Of a stretch of 64,000 nt of DNA, positions 14,757 to 23,394 are shown in pieces. Both the position numbers and the translations under genes were made by a program. Source of the DNA: Flavobacteriales bacterium (GTDB lineage Bacteria > Bacteroidota > Bacteroidia > Flavobacteriales_F > PHOS-HE28); assembly GCA_019638115.1 (NCBI GenBank), contig JAHBUK010000004.1, positions 1-64,000 of the forward strand. Reading direction: 5' to 3'. The notes under the pieces are model-generated. The model searched no databases. It saw only the letters and a program-made list of their open reading frames with translations, and was not told the origin of the DNA. How positions within the stretch are numbered: the first letter of the stretch is position 1; every line of letters starts with the position of its first letter.

Positions 14757-17753
14757 TCACCGCGCCCCAACCGACATGCGCTCGGGCTTGATGCGGGCCG
14801 CCACTGCGGCGTGCACCACCTCCTGGATCTTGGTGCGGATGCCCAGCTCCACCAGCTTGTTGCGCTCCGCGTTGGGGTACACCCGGTTGCTGAGGAACAC
14901 GTAGATCACCCCGTGCTCGGGATCGGCCCAGACCATGGTGCCGGTGAAGCCCGTGTGGCCGAAGCTGGCATAGCTCACGCAATCGCAGGTGGGGCCCTTG
15001 CCGCTGCGCGCCGGTTTGTCGAAGCCCAGCGCCCTGCGGTTGCCGCTGCCATCGGGCTTGCAGAACTGGCACTTGGTGAACTCCGTGATGACCGCCTCGC
15101 TGATGTAGCGCCGCCCGCCGTAGGTACCGCCGTTCAGCAGCAGCTGCATGAGGATGGCCAGGTCGTTGGCACTGCTGAAGAGCCCGGCATGACCGGCCAC
15201 GCCGCCTTTCAGGGCCGCACCAGGGTCGTGCACATCACCCTGTATCTGGCGCTGGCGGAAGGCCACATCGTATTCCGTGGGTGCGATGCGCTCCTTCGGG
15301 AACCGCTTCCAAGGCTGGTAGCCCATGCCCGCAGCGCCCAGCGGACGGTAGAACTCCTGTTGCAGGAAGTCCTGCAGCGGCTTTTGGGTGATGCGTTCCA
15401 CGGTGGCCTGCAGCAGGTAGTAGCCCATGTCGCTGTACACGTATTCGCCGCGCGTGCCCAGCGGCGTGCGCAGCACCCACGGCAGCAGGCTGTCCGTGTA
15501 GGCGCGGTGCAGGTAGAGCCCTTCGGCGATGCGCGTGGGAAAGGTGTCCGAGGCCGTGGGGCTCACCGTGTTGGGCTTGAACTTACCGTCCTTCATCAGC
15601 CGCAGGTGGAAGGGCACGAAGGCCTTCAGGCCGGCCTGGTGGGTGAGGATGTCGCGCAGCTGCATCTTGGCGTGCGCCGGGTATTCGGCCGCGAGCTCCG
15701 GCAGGTAATGCCCCAGGCGCTGGTCCAGGTCCAGGCTGCCCTGGTCCACCAGCTTCATCAAGGCCAGCGTGGTGGCGGCCACCTTGGTGATGGAGGCCAG
15801 GTCGTAGAGGTCGTCGGTGCGCACGGCCCGCTTCTTCTCGTAGGTCTGGTGCCCATAGGCCTTGTTCATGATCACCTGCCCATCCACGGCCACCAGCACC
15901 TGGCAACCGGGGTAGGCCTGCCCCTCGATGCCGCGCTTCACGATGTCGTCGATGGCACGCAGTTCCGCCGAGCGGATGCCCACCGCTTCGGGCGCCGCAT
16001 AACCCAGGCGCGGCAGGGCCTTCACCACCACCCCATCGCCCGCGGCATAGAAGGCGGAAGCGGTGACCGGCAGCGCCCCGTCGGCGTTGCGTGCGCCGAA
16101 GATCACCTGCGCCACCAGGTCCTGCGTGTCGTCGGTCTCCTCGTAGGCCACCACCACCGTGGCCAGCATCTCCGGCCCCACGGCTTTGGCCAGGCTGTAG
16201 GGGTTGGCGAAGAGCGCCAGCACCGTGGGCTGCTGTTGTGCGATGGCGCGGATGATCTCGTGGCTGCTGGCGGGTACCCCGAAATCCTTGTTCACCCGGA
16301 AGGTGGTGCCGTGCACGGAGACCACCACGCGGTTGAAGCCCTTGAGCTGCTTCAATAGGCCGGCCAGGCTGTCGGCCTTCATGGCCTTGTCGGCACGGAA
16401 GAGCGTTACCTCGGCGTAGCGCTTCAGGTGCTTCTGGAAGGCATTGTCCAGCTCGTCGCCGATCACCACCGAGGCGATGCGCAGGGTATCGAGCTCGCGG
16501 ATCGGCAGCAGGCCGTAGTGGTCCTTGGCCACGGTGATGGCCGCGCCGTAGAGCGAGCGCCGCAACTCCTGCCCGTAGGGCGTGTTCAGGTCCTCGTGCA
16601 GGCCCTTCAGCTCAATGGGCTTGCGCTCGGCCAGCCCCGCCCACTCCTTGGCGCGCAGCAGCTTCAGGCAGCGGCTGTCGATGATCGTGCTGTCCACTTC
16701 GCCATTGGCCACCGCCAGCTTGATGCGTTCGATCGCCTTCACGGGGTCCTGCGGGAAGAGCATCACGTCGTTGCCGGCCAGCAGCGCGCGCAGCTCGATC
16801 TCGCCCGGCTTGTCGGCGTTGGCCACGCCCTTCATGTTCAGCGCATCGGTGAAGACCAGTCCGCGGAAACCCAGTTGCTTGCCCAGCAGTTCGGTGACGA
16901 TGGCCTTGCTCAGCGTGCTCGGCACACCCTTGGCGGGGTCCAGCGCGGGCACCTCCAGGTGGGCCACCATCAGGGCGCCCAGGCCGGCGTTCACGATCCG
17001 GCGGAAGGGCTCCAGTTCCATGGAATCCAGGCGGCCGCGGCCGTGCGCGATGAAGGGCAGGGCGTGGTGCGAATCGCTGTCCGTGTCGCCGTGACCGGGG
17101 AAGTGCTTGGCCGTGGCGAGCACCCCGCCGCGCTGCAGGCCGCGCATGTAGGCGATGCCCTTGCGCGCCACGTTGTCCACACCTTCCCCGAAGCTGCGGT
17201 CGTTGATCACCGGGTTCTTCGGGTTGTTGTTCACGTCCACCACCGGGCTGAAGCTCACGTGCACGCCCAGGCGTTTCATCTGCCGGGCGATCTCCAGGCC
17301 CATCTCCTCCACCAGCGCCTCGTTGCGCAGCGCGCCCAAGGCCATCTGGCGCGGAAAGCGGATCGTGCTGTCCAAGCGCATGGCCAGCCCCCACTCCAGG
17401 TCCATGCCCAGCATCAGGGGCGTCTTGGCAAGGGCCTGGTAGCGGTTGGTGAGCTTCGCCTGGCGGTGCGGACCGCCCTGGAAGAAGATGAGGCCGCCGA
17501 TGTTGCGCTCCTTCACCAGTTGCTCGATCTCCGCTTCGTGCTTCGCGTCCTTGTTGCTGTAGGCCGCCACCATCATCAGCTGCGCGATGCGCTCATCCAG
17601 CGAGAGCGTGGCGTACACCGAATCCGCCCAGGGCGTGGCACGGTCCAGAAAGGGCGGCGCACCGGGATCGGCACCGCGCTCGGGCGGCGCCTGCCCACCC
17701 ATGCCCAGGGTGACGGCGGAAAGCAACAGAAGCAAGGAGGAACGGACCATCAT
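14757..17753 (-). CDS. Glycoside hydrolase family 3 / serine beta-lactamase-type fusion protein
   Basis: Protein of 998 residues with a signal peptide (MMVRSSLLLLLSAVTLGMGGQ). Residues about 45-380 form a GH3 N-terminal domain of the NagZ type, with 'FPRQMALGA', 'SFSPVVDVN', 'KHFPGHGDTDSDSHH' (about 214-228) and nucleophile Asp in 'FTDALNMKG' (about 302). A GH3-like alpha/beta domain follows (about 400-590). The last 400 residues are a beta-lactamase/serine hydrolase with 'SITK' (SxxK, about 652), 'YSDMGYY' in the YxN position (Asp instead of Asn), and 'GHTGFTGT' for the third motif. The fusion is known in Bacteroidota and is presumed to act on peptidoglycan N-acetylglucosamine or muropeptides in the periplasm. 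The promoter lies within a duplicated segment upstream. Confidence 0.88.
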   Translation of the reverse strand: MMVRSSLLLLLSAVTLGMGGQAPPERGADPGAPPFLDRATPWADSVYATLSLDERIAQLMMVAAYSNKDAKHEAEIEQLVKERNIGGLIFFQGGPHRQAKLTNRYQALAKTPLMLGMDLEWGLAMRLDSTIRFPRQMALGALRNEALVEEMGLEIARQMKRLGVHVSFSPVVDVNNNPKNPVINDRSFGEGVDNVARKGIAYMRGLQRGGVLATAKHFPGHGDTDSDSHHALPFIAHGRGRLDSMELEPFRRIVNAGLGALMVAHLEVPALDPAKGVPSTLSKAIVTELLGKQLGFRGLVFTDALNMKGVANADKPGEIELRALLAGNDVMLFPQDPVKAIERIKLAVANGEVDSTIIDSRCLKLLRAKEWAGLAERKPIELKGLHEDLNTPYGQELRRSLYGAAITVAKDHYGLLPIRELDTLRIASVVIGDELDNAFQKHLKRYAEVTLFRADKAMKADSLAGLLKQLKGFNRVVVSVHGTTFRVNKDFGVPASSHEIIRAIAQQQPTVLALFANPYSLAKAVGPEMLATVVVAYEETDDTQDLVAQVIFGARNADGALPVTASAFYAAGDGVVVKALPRLGYAAPEAVGIRSAELRAIDDIVKRGIEGQAYPGCQVLVAVDGQVIMNKAYGHQTYEKKRAVRTDDLYDLASITKVAATTLALMKLVDQGSLDLDQRLGHYLPELAAEYPAHAKMQLRDILTHQAGLKAFVPFHLRLMKDGKFKPNTVSPTASDTFPTRIAEGLYLHRAYTDSLLPWVLRTPLGTRGEYVYSDMGYYLLQATVERITQKPLQDFLQQEFYRPLGAAGMGYQPWKRFPKERIAPTEYDVAFRQRQIQGDVHDPGAALKGGVAGHAGLFSSANDLAILMQLLLNGGTYGGRRYISEAVITEFTKCQFCKPDGSGNRRALGFDKPARSGKGPTCDCVSYASFGHTGFTGTMVWADPEHGVIYVFLSNRVYPNAERNKLVELGIRTKIQEVVHAAVAARIKPERMSVGAR

Positions 17754-17893
17754 CGGAACAACGCAAGGAAGAACGGGACAAGTACCCGGCGCGCAGCAGT
17801 ACTCGCAAGCACCATGCCCCGCGCCAGGGACCAAAGCTACCGGGGCCCGCAGGGGCGCTTGGGCGGGTGGGGCGGCAGTTTTGAACAGGGGCG
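17754..17893. repeat. Duplicated 140-bp segment, copy A
   Basis: This segment is repeated almost perfectly at 19074-19213, exactly 1320 bp away and in the same orientation. It abuts the start codon of the GH3 gene and contains that gene's presumed -7 box. Confidence 0.9.
17832..17839 (-). promoter_or_regulatory. -7-type box for the GH3/beta-lactamase gene
   Basis: The minus strand reads TAGCTTTG, an exact TAnnTTTG match, about 79 bp upstream of the start codon. The box is duplicated at 19152-19159, where no minus-strand gene follows. Confidence 0.45.
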
Positions 17894-17928
17894 TTTGGGG
17901 AAGCGACGTGCCCCCGCACCTTCGTTGG

Positions 17929-18000
17929 CTCTCCTGTAAAGTACCCTGCGCCTCATGGCATCCGTTGCATGCAGGGCCCCCTCGTACCTCGGGAGAGCCA
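17929..18000. repeat. About 70-bp imperfect palindrome, copy B
   Basis: The ends GGCTCTCC and GGGAGAGCC pair, and the middle holds CCGTTGCATGCAGGG. A diverged copy in the same orientation lies at 18992-19062 next to segment A'. A related 'TCTCCTGCAAGGGACCCTGCGG' motif (22 bp) occurs near 23286. Confidence 0.7.
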
Positions 18001-18167
18001 TGCGGAGGGTCCGGGCGGTTGCGGTCCATCGCACCTTGAATTCACTGGCGCATGCCTGTCCGTGTGCGCCGCTGCCTATGCGGCCCACAGCAGCAAGGTG
18101 CAAACATCAGGGTGTGGCAGATCATGCAGTGAAAGCGATCACGATCAATGCGTACTTTCAAGCGCTC

Positions 18168-18959
18168 ATGTCCTTCGCCACGGGCCCTTGGCATACCCCT
18201 CCGAACTTACCGGACGATCCGGCCGAGTGGTGTTTGGTGCTGCTTTTCCGAAAGGGTGCGCATTACCGCTACGATGTGCTCCGATACAAGGACGGTTGGG
18301 TGCAACAGAACGGCGAAGCGCTGGGGCCGGAAACTTGGGTATCGCGCTGGGCCTATGTTGCAAGCAGCATCGAGCGCATGAGCGAGTTGCCACCACTTGA
18401 TCAACTGCCCACGGAAAGCCGCTTGTTCGTTGGTGATGCACTCACCGACGCTGAGCGTATGCGGCTGCTGGTATCCTATGTGGGTGCCCTGAAGCGAGAC
18501 TTGGCACAGGCAAAGGAAGAACTCGACCGGGCCCATGAGCGCAACCCGAGCTCAAGGCATCTGGAAAGTAAGTTGCGCTGCTTGGAGAATGAACGCAAGT
18601 TGCAACTTGCCAGCCGCGAAAAGCGGTTGGACGAACAGCGTGTCCAGCTGATCTCCCTGCGCGAACAGGTGCAGAAACTCACCTCAGCCTTGGCCAAACA
18701 GCAGCAGGCCGAGCGCTTGAAGGAACGCTTGGCAGAGGCTGAACAGCGAGCGGCCGCCTACCGTTCCGAAAGTGTACGCTTGAAGAGCGCCTTGGAACAG
18801 GCACAGGCAAAGGAGAAGGCCCAACGCGTGGAGGCTGTGAAGGAAAAGGCCTTGCGGGACAAGAAGATCCACGAACAACGCCGAACACTGGTGGACCTTG
18901 AGGCCTTGGTGCTCAAACTGAAGGAGCGCTTGAACCGGGGCACACCTGCGGACCGCTGA
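18168..18959 (+). CDS. Coiled-coil protein of unknown function
   Basis: Protein of 263 residues if started at ATG 18168 (MSFATGPWHTPP). The frame is open further upstream, so a GTG start near 18129 is possible. Residues 1-95 form a small globular region rich in aromatics (WCLVLLFRKGAHYRYDVLRYKDGWVQQ). Residues about 100-255 are almost continuous Glu/Lys/Arg/Gln/Leu heptads, a long coiled coil. No family recognised. The gene sits between two pairs of duplicated segments (A/B upstream, B'/A' downstream), which suggests it arrived by insertion or amplification. Confidence 0.6.
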   Translation: MSFATGPWHTPPNLPDDPAEWCLVLLFRKGAHYRYDVLRYKDGWVQQNGEALGPETWVSRWAYVASSIERMSELPPLDQLPTESRLFVGDALTDAERMRLLVSYVGALKRDLAQAKEELDRAHERNPSSRHLESKLRCLENERKLQLASREKRLDEQRVQLISLREQVQKLTSALAKQQQAERLKERLAEAEQRAAAYRSESVRLKSALEQAQAKEKAQRVEAVKEKALRDKKIHEQRRTLVDLEALVLKLKERLNRGTPADR

Positions 18960-18991
18960 TGCAATACCCTCAGCCCTCCACACCTCCGCTG

Positions 18992-19062
18992 CCTCTCCTG
19001 AAAGGCCCCCTGCGTTTCGTGGGATCCGTTGCATGCAGGGTCCCCTCGTACCTCATGAGACC
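18992..19062. repeat. Copy B' of the 70-bp imperfect palindrome
   Basis: Shares ATCCGTTGCATGCAGGG and CCCTCGTACCTC with copy B at 17929-18000, with about 20% divergence elsewhere. Confidence 0.7.
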
Positions 19063-19073
19063 TGCATAGGTTT

Positions 19074-19213
19074 CGGAACAACGCAAGGAAGAACGGGACA
19101 AGTACCCGGCGCGCAGCAGCACTCGCAAGCACCATGCCCCGCGCCAGGGACCAAAGCTACCGGGACCCGCAGGGGCGCTTGGGCGGGTGGGGTGGCAGTT
19201 TTGAACAGGGGCG
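19074..19213. repeat. Duplicated 140-bp segment, copy A'
   Basis: Differs from 17754-17893 at only a few positions over 140 bp, with a constant offset of 1320. It lies about 110 bp upstream of the EEP gene. The gap of 364 bp between 18960 and 19323 contains only B', A' and a short unique stretch. Confidence 0.9.
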
Positions 19214-19323
19214 ATGGGAAGAGGTCTGCTCGATATGCATCGGGGGGGGAAGGGAATGCGCAACACCCGCCCACCCGATGTTGTAAGTTCAACCTCCCTA
19301 CCAACCCAACGAAAGCGCGCGCC

Positions 19324-20265
19324 ATGCCACCCTTCCCCAAGCCCCGCATCACCTACACCGTGGATCTGGCCGCTGAGCGGCGACACCTGCGTGCACATGC
19401 CACCCACCGGCAGGTGCCCGCGCGGGATAAGGACCACCTGCTGCTGGCCACCTGGAACATCGCCAACCTGGGCTTGCAGGAACGCGATGAGGTGCACTAT
19501 CAGCTCCTGGCCGACATCATTGGCCGTTTCGACCTGGTGGCCATCCAGGAGGTGAACGTGGACCTGGGTGGCTTGCGCGCCATCCAGCGGCACCTGCCAG
19601 CGCATTACGCCTGCGTGTTCACCGATGCGGGCGGCAACAACGAGCGGAGCTGCTTCGTGTACGATGCCTCGGTGCTCAGCCTGCTGGAACTGGTGGGCGA
19701 AGTGGCTGTGCCGCCCAGCGATTTCCGGCACATCAAGCTGCCGGGGGTGCAGCAAGCCTTCGCGGGTTTCGATCGCAATCCCTTCATTGCCAGCTTCGGG
19801 TGGCGCGACCGCACCTTCAGCATGGTAACGGTACACAGCTTCTTCGGATCGGACAGCGACCCGGCCGACCTGGACCGCCGCGCCTTGGAGACCTTCGCCG
19901 TGGGCCGCTGGGCCGACCTCGAAAGCCGCAGCCGACATGCCTACAGCAGCGACATCCTCGTCATGGGCGATTTCAACCTGCCCAAAGTGGCAACGGGCGA
20001 CCCCATCTACGAGGCACTACGCAAACGCGGCCTGCTGCTGCCCGAGCACACCAGCAAGGTGTACAGCAACATCACCGACGACAAACAATACGACCAGATC
20101 GCCTTCCTGCCCGGCCTCCGGGGGCGCCTGCGCCAAGCCGGCATCTACGACATGGACAACGCCCTCTTCCCCGACCTCTGGACCGCCGACAAGCGCGGCT
20201 TCCGGAGCTACATGCGCTACTACATCAGCGACCACCGGCCTTATTGGATGCAACTGGGGGTGTAA
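19324..20265 (+). CDS. Endonuclease/exonuclease/phosphatase (EEP) family protein
   Basis: Protein of 313 residues, with no signal peptide. EEP (DNase I-like) motifs are in order: 'LATWNIANLG' (about 38-47), 'LVAIQEVN' (about 69-76), 'VTVHSFFGSD', 'ILVMGDFNLPK' (about 213-223), 'YDQIAFLP' and 'ISDHRPYWMQL' near the C-terminus, carrying the Asn, Glu, Asp and His metal and catalytic residues. The substrate may be nucleic acid or a phosphoester. The start at MPPFPKPRITYT is supported by the lack of homology-like sequence upstream. A possible -7 box (TAAGTTCA) lies near 19284. Confidence 0.85.
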   Translation: MPPFPKPRITYTVDLAAERRHLRAHATHRQVPARDKDHLLLATWNIANLGLQERDEVHYQLLADIIGRFDLVAIQEVNVDLGGLRAIQRHLPAHYACVFTDAGGNNERSCFVYDASVLSLLELVGEVAVPPSDFRHIKLPGVQQAFAGFDRNPFIASFGWRDRTFSMVTVHSFFGSDSDPADLDRRALETFAVGRWADLESRSRHAYSSDILVMGDFNLPKVATGDPIYEALRKRGLLLPEHTSKVYSNITDDKQYDQIAFLPGLRGRLRQAGIYDMDNALFPDLWTADKRGFRSYMRYYISDHRPYWMQLGV

Positions 20266-20390
20266 GGGGGGCAAGCTTCTCGTTCGCGCTGGCGAGAAGC
20301 GCAGGATCGCAGTGTCACGAACGCTATGGACCTTCATGGGTTGTTGTACAGACCCGATCACACTCCAGGCAGGACACTGTGGTTACCCTA

Positions 20391-21245
20391 TCAGACCCGG
20401 TGCACCAGTTCGGCACATATCGTGGCGACCGCGAAGGCTGTAACGTCCACTATGGTCATGTCCAATGCCAGCCACTCCTTCGCCACCAAGGCTACGATGA
20501 GGAACCCTGCGAAAACACCGACCATCAAATTCGCAGAGCGTTCAGACCTGTAGAACGGCTGCGACCCAAGGATCTCGTGTCCGAAGCGTTTCCAGTACAC
20601 ATAGAGCAGAACTGGCACGAAAATGTACTTCGCATGCGGATCCTTAATGATATCCGTTGCGGCGTGAGCCCCCGTGGCCGGCGCTACGAAGAGGAACACG
20701 GTTGCAATGATGCGCTGTGGGAGGGGAGATCGAGCACCGCTCTTCTTGCCCTTCGATCCATCCGGGATACTCGGCGGTTCATCCTTCTTGCGACGCCGTA
20801 GAGACGATGGATTTCTCGGTATTTCTCTGCTGAGTTCGCACTTTGCACTGTGCCTGATGGCCATCCAGACCTTCCTCTGGACCGCACTCCGCTCACGGGA
20901 CAATGCTTTGTGGCAAAGCTCCCTTTCCTTGCGATGAGCTCCGTACACTTCCGATTCAACGTTCACCTTGCGAACTGGATCCTGCTCCAGCACACCCAGG
21001 ATCGCCTGTTGCAGATCAGCTTCGCGCCATCCATTCGAATAAGCTTCCAGGTCGCTCTCCCCGGTATCGATCGCGGCAAGTATTGGAGTAACTACTTGGA
21101 AGTAGCGGTCCACGCATTGACGTCGGCTGCTCAACGCGAGACCCGAGCGTCGTATCGAACTGATCGCTTCATCCGCCTGCGTTCTTGCACGGGTCTGGAC
21201 GATGGCTACTGCATTGCGGTAAGGGGAGGGAGTAAATTGGTACAT
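20391..21245 (-). CDS. Hypothetical protein with C-terminal membrane helices
   Basis: Protein of 284 residues, not recognised. Residues 1-165 are charged and helical, with a basic stretch near 150-175 (SSLRRRKKDEPP, SKGKKSGARS). Three hydrophobic segments follow: 'IIATVFLFVAPATGA', 'YIFVPVLLYVYW' and 'LMVGVFAGFLIVALVAKEWLALDM', then 'VDVTAFAVATICAEL'. Base composition is visibly less GC-rich than the flanks, which hints at acquisition. The ATG at 21245 gives a start with no obvious ribosome site. Confidence 0.5.
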   Translation of the reverse strand: MYQFTPSPYRNAVAIVQTRARTQADEAISSIRRSGLALSSRRQCVDRYFQVVTPILAAIDTGESDLEAYSNGWREADLQQAILGVLEQDPVRKVNVESEVYGAHRKERELCHKALSRERSAVQRKVWMAIRHSAKCELSREIPRNPSSLRRRKKDEPPSIPDGSKGKKSGARSPLPQRIIATVFLFVAPATGAHAATDIIKDPHAKYIFVPVLLYVYWKRFGHEILGSQPFYRSERSANLMVGVFAGFLIVALVAKEWLALDMTIVDVTAFAVATICAELVHRV

Positions 21246-21436
21246 GGTGGAAATGGTGTTGAGTACGTTGAGCTACTGAACCGACCATTCCACGCGATAG
21301 ATGGCCAATGTGCCGACCACACGAGGGGTACCGCGGAGGCGGAGAACCCTATTGATGTCGAACACGTACATTTGGCCTCCATTATGGAATGGCGCCTCCC
21401 CTGATCGCTGCCAGGCATAAAGGGGGGCACTACCAG

Positions 21437-21464
21437 GGCCGCGGTTCGCACCGCGGCCTTTTTC
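21437..21464 (+). terminator. Strong hairpin with T-tract in a gene-free gap
   Basis: A 9-bp perfect stem (21437-21445 with 21450-21458) with a 4-base loop is followed by TTTTTCTTTC on the + strand. No + strand gene is recognised upstream for over 1 kb, so it may end an unrecognised transcript or be the remnant of a lost gene. The gap 21246-21608 holds nothing else I can name. Confidence 0.6.
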
Positions 21465-21608
21465 TTTCGCCATCCACACGATCCCACATCCTTCCATTCC
21501 CTACCTGCACGAACAGAGCAGGCCCACGCCGTATCACTCGGGTGGCGGCAGACCATGGGCTCAATTGCTATGCAGGGAACGGTGCTCATGAAGGTGTGTG
21601 AACAGCGA

Positions 21609-21929
21609 TCATTTCTTCGCAAAGGCTTGAGTGATGATCACTTCCAGCAGGTTGCTCGCCGAGCGGTTCTCCGAGGCGGCTCGCTCGCGGAGCTTCGCGA
21701 TCAAGGAAACATCCAAGTTGAAGCTCACCACCTTCTTTCTACTTCTCCGCTCAGATGCCCCCATACGCATCGCGGCCTCTACATGATCGACCGGCTCAAG
21801 GACCTTCCGGTATTTGATCGTGAAGGCTGCCGCCTGATTGAGTTCGCTTTCATCGAACTCCTTCTGCTGATGGCTCAGCTCCGCCTTCGAGAAAGGACTT
21901 ACAGCTTGGGTTTTCATGCTCTTGTTCAT
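21609..21929 (-). CDS. Putative ribbon-helix-helix/antitoxin-like DNA-binding protein
   Basis: Protein of 106 residues. The C-terminal 42 residues, beginning 'RKKVVSFNLDVSLIAKLR' and ending 'SASNLLEVIITQAF', have the strand-helix-helix pattern of CopG/MetJ-type ribbon-helix-helix proteins; the polar 'SASNLLEVII' is typical of helix B. The N-terminal half is charged and probably disordered. No toxin partner is adjacent: the next gene on the same strand ends at 20391. It may be an orphan antitoxin or a plasmid-type regulator. Confidence 0.55.
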   Translation of the reverse strand: MNKSMKTQAVSPFSKAELSHQQKEFDESELNQAAAFTIKYRKVLEPVDHVEAAMRMGASERRSRKKVVSFNLDVSLIAKLRERAASENRSASNLLEVIITQAFAKK

Positions 21930-22094
21930 TGCTCTCGAAAGGTAATGAGATCTTAATAAGGCACATTAGCATGTTAATAACTTCCAGCAAGACGAGTTCA
22001 ATCCAATCAGCGATCGTGAATAACTGGATCCTTACCATGCCACTCCTGGGTCCTGGAGCACCTCGCCCCCTTGCTGTGAACAGAGCCCCCTGAC

Positions 22095-22245
22095 GCTGAG
22101 CAGAAGCGAGGCAACACATCCTCTCATCCTCACATCCTCTCATCTTCACATCCTCACATCCTCTCATCTTCACATCATCACATCATCACATCTTCACATC
22201 CTCTCATCTTCACATCTTCACATCTTCACCACCTCCCCAACAAAA
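22095..22245. repeat. Low-complexity CATC(T/C)TCA tract
   Basis: Repeats of TCTTCACATC, TCCTCACATC and TCATCACATC fill about 150 bp between genes. Similar tracts lie at 25045-25235 and (as complement) 49258-49330. No gene is visible in the rest of 21930-22292. Confidence 0.8.
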
Positions 22246-22292
22246 AACCCCGGCTTCCGCCAGGGTCCCTTGCTCAGCAGCACTTCGGGGCT

Positions 22293-23090
22293 TCATGGCC
22301 AGGGCCATGCGTAGATCAGTTCCGGGCGGAAGGGGGGCGGGGTGCCCAGCACCAGGCGCAGGCTGGTGCTCGCTACGCAGTAGCCCCAGCCCTCCAACTG
22401 GGCGGCGGCGGCGCGGTTGCCTTCGGGCACCACCAGGTGCGCTTGCGCGGGCAGCAGCCAGCGTTGCAGTTCCAGGCCGGCGGCGGGGTGGTCGGCCACA
22501 ATGAGGCCATCGCCCAGCAGGGGCAATAGCACGCCGTGCACGCCCTGTGCGGTGGCGTACACGCGTGACGCGTAGCTGTGCTCCAGCAGCAATTGCGTGT
22601 GCTGCTGGCCGGTGGCGCGGTGATGGAGGCGGAGCAGCGCCATGCTGTGCACCGCTTCCAGCGGCACCACCTCGGCGCGCTCGGCCTCGGCGAAGCGTTC
22701 CTCGGGGTCGGGCTCCCAGGTCTCCAGCGCGGCCTGTTCCACGAAGCCGGCCTGCTGCCACCAGCAGGCATCGGCCGGCAGGGCCTGCAACACCAGCGGC
22801 ACCTGGCCGGCCGCGCGGCGCAGCGCCAGCAGCCCTTGCAGCAGCACGTGCAGCGCGTTGTCGGTGGCGGCGGGGTGGCAGCGCAGCCAGCGCAGCACCT
22901 GCAGGCCATCGCCGTGGTGCAGCACCGTGGCCAGCGCCTGTGCGCGGCCCTGTGCGCGGGCCACCAGCACGTGGGCCTGGGGCGTGTGCAGGCACCAGCG
23001 CAAATGCCCCAACAGCCGGGGCGGTGGGGCGGTGCAGTGGCGCAGGAGGCTCAGCAGGTCCTGCTCGGTATGGGGGTGCCAGAGGTGCAT
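22293..23090 (-). CDS. Probable GNAT-type acetyltransferase-like protein
   Basis: Protein of 265 residues from MHLWHPHTEQD. The layout suggests two tandem GNAT folds: residues about 50-150 ('VLVARAQGRAQALATVLHHGDGL', 'HPAATDNALHVLLQ' and 'CWWQQAGFVEQ') and a C-terminal one ending 'VPEGNRAAAAQLEGWGYCVASTSLRLVLGTPPPFRPELIYAWPWP' (residues about 221-265). The Leu-Gly-x-Pro-Pro...Arg-Pro-Glu-Leu-Ile-Tyr ending resembles the second domain of YitH-like GNAT proteins as I remember them. No acetyl-CoA Q/RxxGxG/A motif is clear in the C-terminal half. The start excludes an open upstream stretch made of repeat sequence. Confidence 0.45.
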   Translation of the reverse strand: MHLWHPHTEQDLLSLLRHCTAPPPRLLGHLRWCLHTPQAHVLVARAQGRAQALATVLHHGDGLQVLRWLRCHPAATDNALHVLLQGLLALRRAAGQVPLVLQALPADACWWQQAGFVEQAALETWEPDPEERFAEAERAEVVPLEAVHSMALLRLHHRATGQQHTQLLLEHSYASRVYATAQGVHGVLLPLLGDGLIVADHPAAGLELQRWLLPAQAHLVVPEGNRAAAAQLEGWGYCVASTSLRLVLGTPPPFRPELIYAWPWP

Positions 23091-23099
23091 GGGGGTGGG

Positions 23100-23275
23100 G
23101 GATGAGAAAATGAGAAAATGTGGAGATGAGAAAATGGGGGGATGAGAGAATGTGGACGCTTCGACTTCGCTCAGCGTGATGGGGAGATGGGGGCGCTTCG
23201 ACTTCGCTCCACTTCGACTTCGCTCCACTTCGACTCCGCTCCACTTCGACTCCGCTCAGTGTTCGACTTCGTTAC
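23100..23275. repeat. Family 2 repeats and GAGAATGTGG tract
   Basis: A GATGAGAAAATG-type run is followed by five or more CTTCGACTTCGCT or CTTCGACTCCGCT units. These are the same element as at 6970-7310. The gap 23091-23394 contains no gene. Confidence 0.75.
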
Positions 23276-23394
23276 CTGCGCCGGGTCTCCTGCAAGGGAC
23301 CCTGCGGCTCGTTGGAGGTGTGGTGGTGCACAACGACCGCGGCCCCGGCATGCCCAATTGCAGCGCCGGGGCCTTGGTCATCGTTGTCATGACA

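Noticed and set aside
19053-19352. Minus-strand frame containing segment A'
   Set aside because: Its sequence is the duplicated promoter segment read through; no start or signal of coding, and the copy at 17754 is upstream non-coding DNA.
21273-21497. Minus-strand frame with MYVFDINRVLRLRGTPR-like sequence
   Set aside because: Looks locally protein-like but has no good start or neighbours and overlaps the terminator hairpin. It may be a fragment, but the evidence is too thin.
22210-23244. 344-codon minus-strand frame opposite/over the GNAT-like gene
   Set aside because: Pro/Ala/Arg-rich shadow in a GC-rich region; the competing frame has better protein character and a sensible start.
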